Part shown: positions 18,129 to 26,061 of the stretch, one piece after another
Layout: every line of letters begins with the position of its first letter
How positions within the stretch are numbered: position 1 is the first letter of the stretch
From: Lentzea kentuckyensis
GTDB taxonomy: Bacteria > Actinomycetota > Actinomycetes > Mycobacteriales > Pseudonocardiaceae
Length of the DNA: 64,000 nucleotides
Assembly: GCF_002150765.1 (NCBI RefSeq)
Contig: NZ_MUYM01000017.1
Location: 1 to 64,000, forward strand
Direction: 5' to 3'
Translations under genes and position numbers: made by a program
The notes under the pieces: generated by a model
Databases searched by the model: none
The model's input: only the letters and a program-made list of their open reading frames with translations
Told to the model about the DNA's origin: nothing

Positions 18129-19559
18129 TTAACGCGAATATTTTTCAGCAAGCTCGACCAGCGTGCGCGCGCCGAAGCCCGTGGCCCCCGCGACGACCTC
18201 GTCGTAGACCTTCTCCGACCGCGCGGGGCCCGCGATGTCGAGGTGCGCCCACGGCACGTCGCCGGCGAACTTCTGCAGGAACAGCGCCGCCGTGATGCCG
18301 CCCGGGCCGGGCGGGCACTGCTTGTAGTCCGCGATCTCGCTGGTCACGGCCGCGACGTGCTCCTCGAGCAACGGCATCCGCCACCACTTCTCGCCGACCT
18401 TCGCACCCGCGTCGATCACGTTGGCCGAGATCTCGTCGGACGCGGTGAACACGGCGCCGGTGCGCAGCCCGAGCGACACCTTCATCGCACCGGTCAGCGT
18501 GGCGACGTCCACGATCAGGTCGGGCTTGAGGTTCTTCACCGCGTACGCCAGCGCGTCGGCCAGGACCATGCGGCCCTCGGCGTCGGTGTTCTGCACCTCG
18601 GTGGTCGCGCCGCCGTAGTGCCGCACGACGTCGCCCGGCCGGTACGACGAGCCGCTCACGTGGTTCTCCGCGCACGGCACGAGCCCGGTCACGCGGACCG
18701 GCAGGCCCCGCCTGGCCACGGCCAGCAGCGCGGAGATCACCGCGCCACCGCCCGCCATGTCGGTGCGCATGAGGTGCATGCCGTCCGCGGGCTTGATCGA
18801 GATGCCGCCGGTGTCGAACGTGATGCCCTTGCCGACGAAGACCAGGTGCGGGCCGGTGGTGCCGTACGTCAGCTCCAGGAACCGCGGCGGACGCGTCGAT
18901 CCGCCCCCGACCGCCAGCACGCCGCCGAAGCCCTGCTGCGCCAGCCACTTCTCGTCGCGCACGACGGCGGACAGCCCGTCCTGCTTCTCCGCGAGCCTGG
19001 CGGCCGTGGTGGCGAGCCAGCGCGGGTCCTTGACGTTGGACGGCGTGTTCGCGAGATCACGGGCCAGCGAGGTGGCGGAGGCCAGCGCGTGGGCCTTCAG
19101 CGCGGCCGAGGTCAGCACCTCTTCGAAGCCGGTGTCTCCGGTGACGAGCCGGAGGGTTCCGACGCGCTTCGGGCTGTCCTCACCGGTGACCTTGAAGCGG
19201 TACCCGCCGAGCGCCACGCCCAGCACGAACGCGCGCACCTTGTCGGCGTCGAAGTCCGGGGTCAGCAAAACGTCGGCGCTCTTGGGCGCGTCGTCCCCGC
19301 TCAGCGCCCGCGCCAGCGACGCACCCGCCACGCGGTAGTCACCCAACGACCCGGTGCCGACACCGAGCGTCCAGGTCTCGTCGTGGCGCACCGTCTCGCC
19401 GGCCTTGCCGGTCAGGTCGGAGACGTCGATGCCGTCGCCGCCCGGTCCCAGCGCCGGTCCGGTGGCCACGAGCACGACCGCCGGAGTGTTGCGACGCGAG
19501 GTGGTGGACACCTCCACGTCGACGAGCTTGGTCGGCACTGACGGAACCGTCGACGCCAC
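18129..19559 (-). CDS. pepA: Leucyl aminopeptidase (M17)
   Basis: A 476-residue cytosolic aminopeptidase with two metal ions. The M17 signature NTDAEGRMVLAD is present (about residues 320-331), together with the VGKGITFDTGG lysine/aspartate cluster and DMAGGGAV. The N-terminal half (1-160) is the regulatory/hexamer domain. It releases N-terminal residues from peptides and in some bacteria binds DNA; only the peptidase role is supported here. GTG 19559 is the start. A MITE-like element lies just upstream of the promoter region. Confidence 0.93.
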   Translation of the reverse strand: MASTVPSVPTKLVDVEVSTTSRRNTPAVVLVATGPALGPGGDGIDVSDLTGKAGETVRHDETWTLGVGTGSLGDYRVAGASLARALSGDDAPKSADVLLTPDFDADKVRAFVLGVALGGYRFKVTGEDSPKRVGTLRLVTGDTGFEEVLTSAALKAHALASATSLARDLANTPSNVKDPRWLATTAARLAEKQDGLSAVVRDEKWLAQQGFGGVLAVGGGSTRPPRFLELTYGTTGPHLVFVGKGITFDTGGISIKPADGMHLMRTDMAGGGAVISALLAVARRGLPVRVTGLVPCAENHVSGSSYRPGDVVRHYGGATTEVQNTDAEGRMVLADALAYAVKNLKPDLIVDVATLTGAMKVSLGLRTGAVFTASDEISANVIDAGAKVGEKWWRMPLLEEHVAAVTSEIADYKQCPPGPGGITAALFLQKFAGDVPWAHLDIAGPARSEKVYDEVVAGATGFGARTLVELAEKYSR

Positions 19560-19598
19560 GACTGGACCTCCCCATGTATTAACGACCGCTCATTCTGG

Positions 19599-19769
19599 CT
19601 CAGTGCTGTGGCCGCCGGCGTCCGCCCCGTGTTTCGACGTTCAGACGGGTGGATCACGGTGCCGCCCCCGCGTCCTCACATCGGGCATGTGGGGGCGCGG
19701 GGGCGGTGCCGTGAGGCGCCCTGCTGAGCGCCGAAAGACGCGGTGGATGTCGGCGGCCACAGCACTGCT
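19599..19769. mobile_element. Second MITE-like long palindrome
   Basis: Element 19601-19767 (167 bp) is a near full-length imperfect inverted repeat. The ends CAGTGCTGTGGCCGCCG and its complement are perfect for 15 bp or more, and the centre is a strong hairpin (CACGGTGCCGCCCCCGCG pairing with its complement). It is flanked on both sides by CT (19599-19600 and 19768-19769). There is no reading frame. It differs in sequence from the element at 5948-6111 but has the same size and architecture. It fills most of the 278-bp gap between pepA and the DUF3117 gene. Confidence 0.7.
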
Positions 19770-19782
19770 AGAACGAAGCGAT

Positions 19783-19811
19783 GCCCCGGTCTCCACTGTG
19801 GAAACCGGGGC
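19783..19811 (-). terminator. Hairpin after the DUF3117 gene
   Basis: GCCCCGGT and ACCGGGGC-type arms with an inner TCCAC/GTGGA pairing lie 27 bp beyond the stop of the DUF3117 gene, reading on the minus strand. Confidence 0.5.
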
Positions 19812-19837
19812 TCACGTGCTTCTCGCCGGGATGCCTC

Positions 19838-20005
19838 TCAGCCGGCGGCGGCCTTCAGCGCGTCGCCCAAGGCGCTGGCCTCGTCCGCCGACATCTCGAC
19901 GACGAGGCGCCCACCACCCTCGAGCGGCACGCGCATGACGATGCCGCGTCCCTCCTTGGTGACCTCGAGGGGACCGTCGCCGGTCCGGGGCTTCATGGCC
20001 GCCAT
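19838..20005 (-). CDS. DUF3117 family micro-protein (Rv1211-like)
   Basis: A 55-residue protein: MAAMKPRTGDGPLEVTKEG at the start, a central GRGIVMRVPLEGGGRLVVEMS hairpin, and a closing helix DEASALGDALKAAAG. This is the highly conserved actinobacterial DUF3117 family, found beside tag in mycobacteria. A GGAGGGAG ribosome-binding site lies 7 nt before the ATG at 20005. The function is unknown. Here it lies between the pepA-side MITE-like element and the divergent paaX gene. Confidence 0.9.
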   Translation of the reverse strand: MAAMKPRTGDGPLEVTKEGRGIVMRVPLEGGGRLVVEMSADEASALGDALKAAAG

Positions 20006-20235
20006 CGCGTGCTCCCTCCGTCAACATCTTCCCCGTCCGGCCAGGCCGGATCTGCTCCATTCTCCCCTATCGCGACTTGAGCGCGAAACCGAACCGATCT
20101 TTTGGCGAGTCCGGGTGACAGTTGTGGATCTTGACTTGTCCCTGATCAGTACCCGTTTTCACGACAAGGCAACACTTTCGGCACGGACGGACGGGCGGGA
20201 CACGGTCTCGGGCGCGGCGTGACAGACTCAACAGG
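20006..20235. promoter_or_regulatory. Divergent intergenic region, DUF3117 gene / paaX
   Basis: 230 bp without a gene. It contains a perfect 15-bp dyad TCCGGCC-a-GGCCGGA at 20036-20050, close to the DUF3117 start, that could be an operator. No clear promoter could be assigned. Confidence 0.35.
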
Positions 20236-21033
20236 GTGCGAGCCCGTTCCGCGCTCTTCGACGTCTACGGCGGCCACCTGCGCGAACGCGGTGGTGCCGC
20301 CACCATCGCCGCCCTCGTCCGGCTGCTCGAACCCCTGGGGTTCGCCGCGCCGGCCGTGCGCACGGCTGTTTCCCGCACGGTCCGGCAGGGCTGGCTGCAC
20401 CCCGTGCGACTGCCCGACGGACCGGGCTACGCGATGACACCTCGCGGGGAACGCAGGCTCGACGAGGCCGCCGCCCGCATCTACCGCACCGGGCCGTCCA
20501 CGTGGGACGGTCGCTGGCACGTGGTGGTGCTGGAGGAGATGCCTGGCCGTGATTCGCGCGACCACCTGGCGTCGGAGCTGCAACTGCTCGGCTACGGCGC
20601 GCTCGGACCTGTGACGTGGATCGCCCCCCGCCCGTCGCCGGAGCTCACCGACGTGCTGGCCGCGGAGGGAGTTCCCGCACGAACTTTTCACGGTTCACAC
20701 GACGGTGCGGACGCCGAGCTCGCCGCGAAGGCCTGGGACCTGGCCGAACTCGGCCGCGACTACGCCGCGTTCGTCGCGCAGTGGCGGGCGGCCGTGTCCG
20801 TTGTGGACGAAACCGACGACTCGGCAGCGTTCGCGTCCTCGCAGCAGCTGCTGCACGCGTGGCGGAAGTTCCTGTTCCGCGATCCCGGCCTTCCTGCTGA
20901 ACTGTTGCCACCGGACTGGCCCGGCCACGCCGCAGCGTCGTTCTTCGACGAACAGACACTGCGGCTGGCGCCAGGCACGAGTCGTTTCGTGGACGAGTGC
21001 CTGCGGCCGGTTCGCAACGTTTCCACTGCTTGA
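20236..21033 (+). CDS. paaX: PaaX family transcriptional regulator
   Basis: A 265-residue PaaX-type repressor. An N-terminal winged HTH (about 1-75, with VRTAVSRTVRQGWL) is followed by the central PaaX domain (WDGRWHVVVLEEMP) and the C-terminal PaaX_C region. In known systems it binds phenylacetyl-CoA and represses phenylacetate catabolism. The neighbour, 10 bp downstream on the same strand, is an enoyl-CoA hydratase, which agrees with such a role. The rest of the paa cluster is not in this window. Confidence 0.85.
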   Translation: MRARSALFDVYGGHLRERGGAATIAALVRLLEPLGFAAPAVRTAVSRTVRQGWLHPVRLPDGPGYAMTPRGERRLDEAAARIYRTGPSTWDGRWHVVVLEEMPGRDSRDHLASELQLLGYGALGPVTWIAPRPSPELTDVLAAEGVPARTFHGSHDGADAELAAKAWDLAELGRDYAAFVAQWRAAVSVVDETDDSAAFASSQQLLHAWRKFLFRDPGLPAELLPPDWPGHAAASFFDEQTLRLAPGTSRFVDECLRPVRNVSTA

Positions 21034-21043
21034 TGGAGGTCCA

Positions 21044-21829
21044 GTGTCCGAGCTCCTCGTCGACGACGCCGATGGTGTGCGCACGTTCACGTTCAACCGC
21101 CCCGAGTCGTTCAACGCCTTCACCATCGCGCTGAAGGAGTCGTTCCTCGAAGCGCTGCGGGAGGCTTCTGCCGACACCGCGGTGCGCGCGGTGGTGATCA
21201 CGGGTGCGGGCAAGGCGTTCTGCGCGGGTCAGGACCTCAAGGAGCACATCGGCTTGCTGCAGGCCGGTGATCCCGCGCCGCTGCACACCGTGGAGAAGCA
21301 CTACAACCCGATCGTGCGAGAGCTGATCGGCATGCCGAAGCCGGTGATCGCCGCGGTCAACGGCAGTGCGGCCGGCGCCGGTGCGTCGTTCGCCTACGCC
21401 TCGGACCTGCGCATCGCGGGCAGGTCGGCGAAGTTCCTGATGGCGTTCGCGAACGTCGGCCTGACCGCCGACTCCGGCGCGTCGTACACGCTGCCGCGGC
21501 TGATCGGGCACGGCCGCGCGATGGAGATGATGCTGCTCGCCCAGCCGGTCGGCGCCGAGGAGGCGTTGCGGGTCGGCATGGTCAACCAGGTCGTGCCGGA
21601 CGAGGAACTGCTGTCCACCGCGCACCTGCTGGCCGCGAAGCTCGCCGCCGGCCCGACGACCGCGTACGCGAAGATCAAGGAAGCGCTGGCCGCGGCGGCG
21701 GACGGGACGCTGGAGGACGCGCTGGAGGCGGAGCGCCGCACCCAGGCCGACTGCGGGGCGACCGAGGACCACCGCGAGGCCGTCGACGCGTTCGTGAACA
21801 AGAGGGCGCCGAAGTTCATCGGCCGCTAG
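21044..21829 (+). CDS. Enoyl-CoA hydratase/isomerase (PaaG-like)
   Basis: A 261-residue crotonase-fold protein. The CoA-binding oxyanion motif GAGKAFCAGQDL lies at about residues 56-67 and the AAGAGASFAYASDLRIA segment at about 108-124. Asp at ADSGASY is at the position used as catalytic acid in PaaG-type isomerases; the Glu pair of classical hydratases is not evident. GTG 21044 has GGAGGT 4 nt upstream. Operon with paaX suggests ring-1,2-epoxyphenylacetyl-CoA isomerase or an analogous ring-degradation step. The exact substrate is inferred. Confidence 0.8.
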   Translation: MSELLVDDADGVRTFTFNRPESFNAFTIALKESFLEALREASADTAVRAVVITGAGKAFCAGQDLKEHIGLLQAGDPAPLHTVEKHYNPIVRELIGMPKPVIAAVNGSAAGAGASFAYASDLRIAGRSAKFLMAFANVGLTADSGASYTLPRLIGHGRAMEMMLLAQPVGAEEALRVGMVNQVVPDEELLSTAHLLAAKLAAGPTTAYAKIKEALAAAADGTLEDALEAERRTQADCGATEDHREAVDAFVNKRAPKFIGR

Positions 21830-21833
21830 CCGT

Positions 21834-21890
21834 TGGCCATGAACGGCGCTTTTGTGGACCTGAGGTCCACAAAAGCGCCGTTCATGGCCA
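21834..21890. terminator. Palindromic repeat A1 after the enoyl-CoA hydratase gene
   Basis: A perfect 27-bp inverted repeat with a 3-nt loop starting 5 bp after the stop. The core is ATGAACGGCGCTTTTGTGG and its complement. A second copy, with 24-bp perfect arms and another loop, lies at 62199-62251. The TTTT in each arm suggests a terminator that works in either direction. Confidence 0.75.
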
Positions 21891-21981
21891 GCTCTTGGGC
21901 GTTTCAGCCACATCCCGGCCGACCCGAATGTAGCGTGGGTCACACAAGCTGCTCTGGGGGCGGCTGACTGGGGTGTGGCTG

Positions 21982-22419
21982 ATGCATGTTCTCGATGAGA
22001 TCGACGCGGCCGTCCGGCAACACACGGCCCGACAACTTCGACTGGCGCAGGCGCAGGCCGAACTGGCCTCGCGGCGCTTCACCGACGAGATCCCGGACGT
22101 CGTCCGCGTGACCGTCAACGGCACGGGCGAAGTCCTCCACATCGAGCTCGCGGCCGGCTGCCTGGACACAGGTCGCCGGCCGCACCTGCTCGGTGAGCGG
22201 ATCACCAGAACGGTCACGAACGCGCGCAGGCTGGCAGCGACGGCCGGGCGCGAGGCACTGGCCGAGGTGATCGGCGAACAGGCTGCGAACTGGCTCGCCG
22301 GCAGCGCGGAACCGTTGCCGCGCAGCCGAAGCAGCCGGCCGAGCGACAAGAGCACCGAAGAGTACTTCGACGACAAGGATTCCGGCGGCTTTCTCGAGGA
22401 GCAGCCGTGGCTTCCCTGA
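21982..22419 (+). CDS. YbaB/EbfC-like family protein
   Basis: A 145-residue protein. An N-terminal coiled helix (1-35, EIDAAVRQHTARQLRLAQAQAEL) is followed by the beta core DVVRVTVNGTGEVLHIEL typical of YbaB/EbfC nucleoid-associated folds and a C-terminal helix. A charged, Ser-rich tail (SRSSRPSDKSTEEYFDD) follows. Such divergent YbaB proteins occur beside ESX/WXG100 genes in Pseudonocardiaceae, where they may be secretion-associated instead of DNA-binding. First gene of a four-gene cassette with overlapping or touching ends. Confidence 0.7.
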   Translation: MHVLDEIDAAVRQHTARQLRLAQAQAELASRRFTDEIPDVVRVTVNGTGEVLHIELAAGCLDTGRRPHLLGERITRTVTNARRLAATAGREALAEVIGEQAANWLAGSAEPLPRSRSSRPSDKSTEEYFDDKDSGGFLEEQPWLP

Positions 22420-22691
22420 ACGAACTCGAAAACCTCGTCGCCGAACGAACGCGCGAGTTCCGGGCGCTCAAACAGAAAGCCGCGGAGCACAAGGTGATCG
22501 GCGAGCCGGTCGCGGGTGCCGGACTGGTCCAGGTGGACACCACCGGCCGGCTGGTCGGCATCGAGTTCGATCAGGAAAGGCTGCGGTCGCTGGACGAACG
22601 CCTCCTCGGCCGCCTGCTCGTCGACGCGATCAGGGCCGCGGAGGCGAAGGCCGCGACGGTGCGCGACGTACTGCTGGGGGAAACACCATGA
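22407..22691 (+). CDS. Second YbaB/EbfC-like family protein
   Basis: A 94-residue protein starting at GTG 22407 inside the end of the previous gene (13-bp overlap). An N-terminal helix (LNELENLVAERTREFRALKQKAAE) leads into GLVQVDTTGRLVGIEF strands and a C-terminal helix RLLVDAIRAAEAKA, the YbaB pattern. It is likely a paralogous partner of the first protein, perhaps forming a heterodimer. Confidence 0.7.
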   Translation: MASLNELENLVAERTREFRALKQKAAEHKVIGEPVAGAGLVQVDTTGRLVGIEFDQERLRSLDERLLGRLLVDAIRAAEAKAATVRDVLLGETP

Positions 22692-23071
22692 CTTCACCAC
22701 CTGGCGGGATCATCGGTCCCGACCACCCGCTCGCCAAGCGCGGCAAGGAACTCGCGGGCTACCACGTCGTGCCGCGCCAGCTCGCGATCGCGGGCGACGA
22801 GCTCAAGTCCACCGCGAGCATGTTCACCGGCCGGGTCACCAGGGAGCTCGAAGCCACCCACCTCGGGCCGGACGACCTGGGTTTCCTCGGCAAGCAGGAG
22901 GACACGCCCACCGGTTACAACAGCGCGCTGCAGAAGTGCGTCGACCACTTCGGCACGCTCGCGAAGACGCTGGCGGCGGCCGGCGAGGTGCTCAACGAGG
23001 TCGCGGCCCACTACGCGGTGATGGACGACGAGTACTACAAGAAGTTCGGCCGCCTGGACGACGGGGAGTGA
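22688..23071 (+). CDS. ESX/type VII secretion-associated small helical protein
   Basis: A 127-residue protein with an ATGA overlap to the previous gene. It is mostly helical: one helix near residues 28-50 (VVPRQLAIAGDELKSTASMF) and a second near 85-110. It ends in AAHYAVMDDEYYKKF, which contains the YxxxD/E type VII secretion signal (YAVMD). This resembles EspC/DUF2580-type substrates. No ESX core ATPase or EccB-E genes are in the window. Confidence 0.65.
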   Translation: MTSPPGGIIGPDHPLAKRGKELAGYHVVPRQLAIAGDELKSTASMFTGRVTRELEATHLGPDDLGFLGKQEDTPTGYNSALQKCVDHFGTLAKTLAAAGEVLNEVAAHYAVMDDEYYKKFGRLDDGE

Positions 23072-23073
23072 CC

Positions 23074-23724
23074 ATGGGCGCACCGGTCTGGCCGGACGAA
23101 CAGGACCAGCAGATCCGCGACGTCGCCAACTACATGGGCGACAGCATGGCGATCGCGATGCTCGACAAGCTGCACGACATCCTCGGCGACGCTCCCCAGG
23201 TGGAGCACTACGCGGACGTCTGGGCTCCGAACACGATGGAGCTCCTGGCGACCGCCCAGGAGGACTTCGCCCTGTGCGTGTCGAACATCAACGACGTGTG
23301 GACCGGCGCCGCGGCCGACGAGTTCAAGGCCTGGGCGACGAAGTACAACAACTCGCTGACCGACTTCAAGGGCCTGATGGACGGCATGCGCAAGGGGTTG
23401 TTCGACTGCAGCAAGACGATCACCGAGGTCTACCGGATGGCGATCGACCTGGTCACCACCATCGCCTCGCAGATCGTCCGCGCGGCCGGCGGGATCCTCG
23501 GCTCGATCCCGAACGTCTTCGGGCTGGGCAACGTGATCGGCGGCCTGCTCGGCGCGTTCATCGAGCAGGCGGGCAAGCTGATCGGCGACGGGATCAAGCG
23601 AATGCAGGAGTTCCGCACGATCGTGTCCGAGATCGACAGCAAGGTCGCTTCGCTCGCCGACCTGGTGCCGATGGGGCACATGGTCGGCGAGATGGGCAAC
23701 TGGGAGGTCAGGCCTGCGGCTTAG
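23074..23724 (+). CDS. WXG100-like protein with hydrophobic C-terminal extension
   Basis: A 216-residue protein. The region from about 45 to 120 looks like a WXG100 hairpin with the turn motif WTG (NDVWTGAAADEF). It is followed by a hydrophobic, Gly-rich stretch at about 125-175 (VTTIASQIVRAAGGILGSIPNVFGLGNVIGGLLGAF) and an amphipathic helix. This layout recalls the N-terminal delivery domain of type VII polymorphic toxins, but no toxin domain follows. It starts 2 bp after the previous stop, and its end overlaps the convergent tag gene by 17 bp. It may be an orphan delivery module. Confidence 0.65.
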   Translation: MGAPVWPDEQDQQIRDVANYMGDSMAIAMLDKLHDILGDAPQVEHYADVWAPNTMELLATAQEDFALCVSNINDVWTGAAADEFKAWATKYNNSLTDFKGLMDGMRKGLFDCSKTITEVYRMAIDLVTTIASQIVRAAGGILGSIPNVFGLGNVIGGLLGAFIEQAGKLIGDGIKRMQEFRTIVSEIDSKVASLADLVPMGHMVGEMGNWEVRPAA

Positions 23725-24268
23725 CGCGGAAGCAGGTGGCGATGTGGTCGTCGACCATCCCGGTGGCCTGCATCAACGCATAGCACGTGGTGGGGCCGAG
23801 GAACTTGAAGCCGCGGCGCTTCAGTTCCTTGGCCATCGCCTTGGACTCGTCGGTGATCGCCGGGACGTCGGCGATCGTGGCCGGCCTCTTCCGCTTGGCC
23901 GGCGCGAACGACCACAGCAGCGCGTCCAGGTCGACGTCGGTCTCCACGATCGTCCTGGCGTTGTGGATGGTCGCGTCGATCTTCATCCGGTTCCGGACGA
24001 TGCCGGCGTCGGCCATCAGCCGTTCCACGTCCGCCGGCCCGAACTCCGCCACCAGCTTCGGGTCGAAGTCGAGGAACGCCGCGCGGAACGCGGGCCGCTT
24101 GCGCAGGATCGTGATCCACGACAGCCCGGATTGGAACGCCTCCAACGACATCCGCTCGTACAGGGCGTTCGTGCCGTGCAGCTCCACGCCCCACTCGGTG
24201 TCGTGGTAGTCGACGTAATCCGGGGTCGACGCACCCCACGGACAGCGTGAGAGCTCGGGGGAGGTCAC
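23708..24268 (-). CDS. tag: DNA-3-methyladenine glycosylase I
   Basis: A 186-residue Tag enzyme that removes 3-methyladenine from alkylated DNA. The N-terminal CPWG, the YHDTEWG motif and the C-terminal DDHIATCF supply the Cys/His zinc site. The helix-hairpin-helix region is at about 80-115 (LMADAGIVRNRMKID). GTG 24268 fits the family N-terminus. It overlaps the SRPBCC gene by 4 bp and lies in the same order as Rv1210 in mycobacteria. Confidence 0.92.
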   Translation of the reverse strand: MTSPELSRCPWGASTPDYVDYHDTEWGVELHGTNALYERMSLEAFQSGLSWITILRKRPAFRAAFLDFDPKLVAEFGPADVERLMADAGIVRNRMKIDATIHNARTIVETDVDLDALLWSFAPAKRKRPATIADVPAITDESKAMAKELKRRGFKFLGPTTCYALMQATGMVDDHIATCFRAKPQA

Positions 24269-24663
24269 CGGTACTCCTCGGCGAAACGGGCGAACCGCTG
24301 CAGCGACCGGCGCAGCATCAGCACGAAGAGCGGTTTCACCAGCGGGTAGAAGAACGGCACGTCGAGACGTTCCGTCCACACGAAACGGCTGCCGCGCACG
24401 GCGAACACGCCTGTCCCCCGCACAACGCGACCGAGGTGCTCGACCTCGACGGCGTGCGGCGGGTCCCAGCGCGTGATCCGCATGCGGTCGCTGACGCCGA
24501 ACGTGACCGCGTCGATCTCGCTGCCGACCGACTCGCCGTCACCGGCGACGACCCTGACGCGAGTGCCGAAGACCCACTCGCCCTGGCGTTCCCAGTCGGT
24601 CATCGCTTTGAAGATCGTCGCGGGCGGCGCGGCCACCTGCACGGACAGCTCAAGTTCGGTCAC
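24265..24663 (-). CDS. SRPBCC family protein
   Basis: A 132-residue START/Bet v1-fold protein (polyketide cyclase-like). It has the opening ELSVQVAAPPATIFKAMTDW, central strands VRVVAGDG, DAVTFGVSD and RITRWD, and a final long helix LFVLMLRRSLQRFARF. It is likely to bind a hydrophobic small molecule or lipid; there is no catalytic motif. GTG 24663 lies inside the end of the DivIVA-domain gene (14-bp overlap), so it is translationally coupled. Confidence 0.8.
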   Translation of the reverse strand: MTELELSVQVAAPPATIFKAMTDWERQGEWVFGTRVRVVAGDGESVGSEIDAVTFGVSDRMRITRWDPPHAVEVEHLGRVVRGTGVFAVRGSRFVWTERLDVPFFYPLVKPLFVLMLRRSLQRFARFAEEYR

Positions 24664-24946
24664 TGCTCTCCAGCTCCTCGACGCGCGCCCGCAGCTCCCC
24701 GACCTCGGTCGCGAGCCGTTGCAGGACCCAGTCGACCTCGCTCATCTTGTAACCGCGGAACACCTGCTGGAACTTCAGCTCGCGCACGTCCTGCGCGGTG
24801 ATGTCGTCAGACGGCAGCCGCGTCGGCGAGGCACCGGGCGGCAGCGGCGCGAGCTCCTCGCCGCGCCCGAACACCAACGCCGCGAGCAGGAACACCACTG
24901 CCGCGACGGCCACCATCACGATCAGGTAGATCAGGGCGTTGGTCAC
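24650..24946 (-). CDS. DivIVA-domain membrane protein (Rv1209-like)
   Basis: A 98-residue protein. One N-terminal membrane helix (3-26), a short Pro-rich linker, then a DivIVA-like motif at about 47-95 (ITAQDVRELKFQQVFRGYKMSEVDWVLQRL) and a terminal coiled coil. DivIVA-type domains sense curved membrane and recruit growth machinery; this short form may mark polar membrane. GTG 24946 overlaps the previous stop by 4 bp. In mycobacteria the homologue lies between gpgS and tag. Confidence 0.8.
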   Translation of the reverse strand: MTNALIYLIVMVAVAAVVFLLAALVFGRGEELAPLPPGASPTRLPSDDITAQDVRELKFQQVFRGYKMSEVDWVLQRLATEVGELRARVEELESSDRT

Positions 24947-25620
24947 ACGACGATCGTGGCACAGCTCAAGCAGCGGCGAGCGAGCAGACCGAGCCGAACG
25001 ATCACGGTCCACGTGATCAGGCTCGCGATGCTCATCGGCAACGACTGCATCAGGCGCGAAGCGTCGACGTGCGCGGTGGCCGCGATGATCGCGATGTTGC
25101 CGAGCAGCACCACGCCGACGGCCAGGATCGCGATCGACGCGGCGAGCTTGGCCAGCAGTTTCGTGTCGTACGTCCGGGCCAGGATCCGGCCGAGCACCAA
25201 CGCCACGAGGGCGATCCCGGACGCGACACCGCTGGCCAGGTCGTTGGCCTTGGCGATGAACAGGTACCAGGACGGCGGCATCGCACCGAAGTCCTGCCAC
25301 GGCCCGATGAGCAACATCCGGCCGTACTCCCACGCCATGTGCGTCAACGGCAGGACGATCGCCAGCCAGATGAGCGTCCTCGTGCCGTACGCGACGGCCA
25401 GCTCGGCCTGGTACTCGTTCGCGATCTCCTTGACCGGCCCGAACTCCGCGACGGCACGTTGCCGGGCCTCGTCTTCGGACAGTCCTCGGTCGAGGTGCGC
25501 CCCGGTGGCGTCCTCCAGGCTGTCGCGGGTCTCGGTGAGCAGTTCCCGCACCTGCTTGCGGGAACCCTGCAACCGCGACCCGAGGTCGGTCACGTACCGC
25601 TCGATCAGGTCTGTGCCCAC
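24943..25620 (-). CDS. Permease-prefix (HAAS-like) membrane protein
   Basis: A 225-residue membrane protein. A soluble helical N-terminus (1-75, with RQLLTETRDSLEDA-like helices and GLSEDEARQRAVAEFG) matches the HAAS/permease-prefix signalling domain usually found beside PadR regulators. About four membrane helices follow (85-105, 120-142, 155-180, 190-215). It overlaps the PadR gene by 16 bp. Such pairs are thought to link membrane state to PadR control. No known substrate. Confidence 0.75.
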   Translation of the reverse strand: MGTDLIERYVTDLGSRLQGSRKQVRELLTETRDSLEDATGAHLDRGLSEDEARQRAVAEFGPVKEIANEYQAELAVAYGTRTLIWLAIVLPLTHMAWEYGRMLLIGPWQDFGAMPPSWYLFIAKANDLASGVASGIALVALVLGRILARTYDTKLLAKLAASIAILAVGVVLLGNIAIIAATAHVDASRLMQSLPMSIASLITWTVIVRLGLLARRCLSCATIVV

Positions 25621-25943
25621 TTGCCCCCACCTCCCAGCACCCCGTCGATGACCGTCGTGAACTCGCGCCAGGCGCTGCGTTCGGCGTTGAGGGCCCGTTG
25701 CCCCGCCGAGGTGAGCTTGTACGTGCGGCGCTTGCGGCCACCGACCGTGCTCCAGTCGCTGACCACGTGCCCAGCGCGCTCCAGTCGGCGCAGCGCGGGG
25801 TAGACCGTGCCCGTCGGCAGGTCGAGCGCGCCGCCGCTGCCCTGCTGCAACGCCTCGATGATCGCGTAGCCGTGCAACTCGCGGCCGTCGAGCGTGGCCA
25901 GCAACAACGCGTCCAGATGACCACGCAGTGCGTCGGGCTTCAT
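25605..25943 (-). CDS. PadR family transcriptional regulator
   Basis: A 112-residue PadR-type winged-helix protein. The HTH/wing is at about residues 10-80 (LDALLLATLDGRELHGYAIIEAL, the hallmark GTVYPALRRLERAG and the GRKRRTYKLT wing). A short C-terminal dimer helix follows. The start codon at 25943 lies inside a perfect inverted repeat (25942-25962), so it probably represses itself. A related site at the cydA promoter suggests a second target. Confidence 0.9.
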   Translation of the reverse strand: MKPDALRGHLDALLLATLDGRELHGYAIIEALQQGSGGALDLPTGTVYPALRRLERAGHVVSDWSTVGGRKRRTYKLTSAGQRALNAERSAWREFTTVIDGVLGGGGKWAQT

Positions 25944-25962
25944 GAGTAGCGACTCTACTCAT
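25942..25962. promoter_or_regulatory. Putative PadR operator at the padR start
   Basis: ATGAGTAG-cgact-CTACTCAT, a perfect 8-bp dyad with a 5-nt spacer, overlaps the start codon of the PadR gene. Its core GTAG-N5-CTAC is the same as that of the dyad at 26031-26045. Confidence 0.65.
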
Positions 25963-26030
25963 GTGACCACCCGCAGGGACCCCTGAGACGTCCCTGAGAT
26001 CTCCCTGACTTCCCACCAAAAGGCGTGATG

Positions 26031-26045
26031 TGTAGCTGACCTACA
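26031..26045. promoter_or_regulatory. Putative PadR operator in the cydA promoter
   Basis: TGTAG-ctgac-CTACA, a perfect dyad 17 bp before the cydA ATG, next to a TATAGC-like -10 element. The GTAG-N5-CTAC core matches the padR dyad. Confidence 0.55.
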
Positions 26046-26061
26046 TATAGCCTCCCTACCC

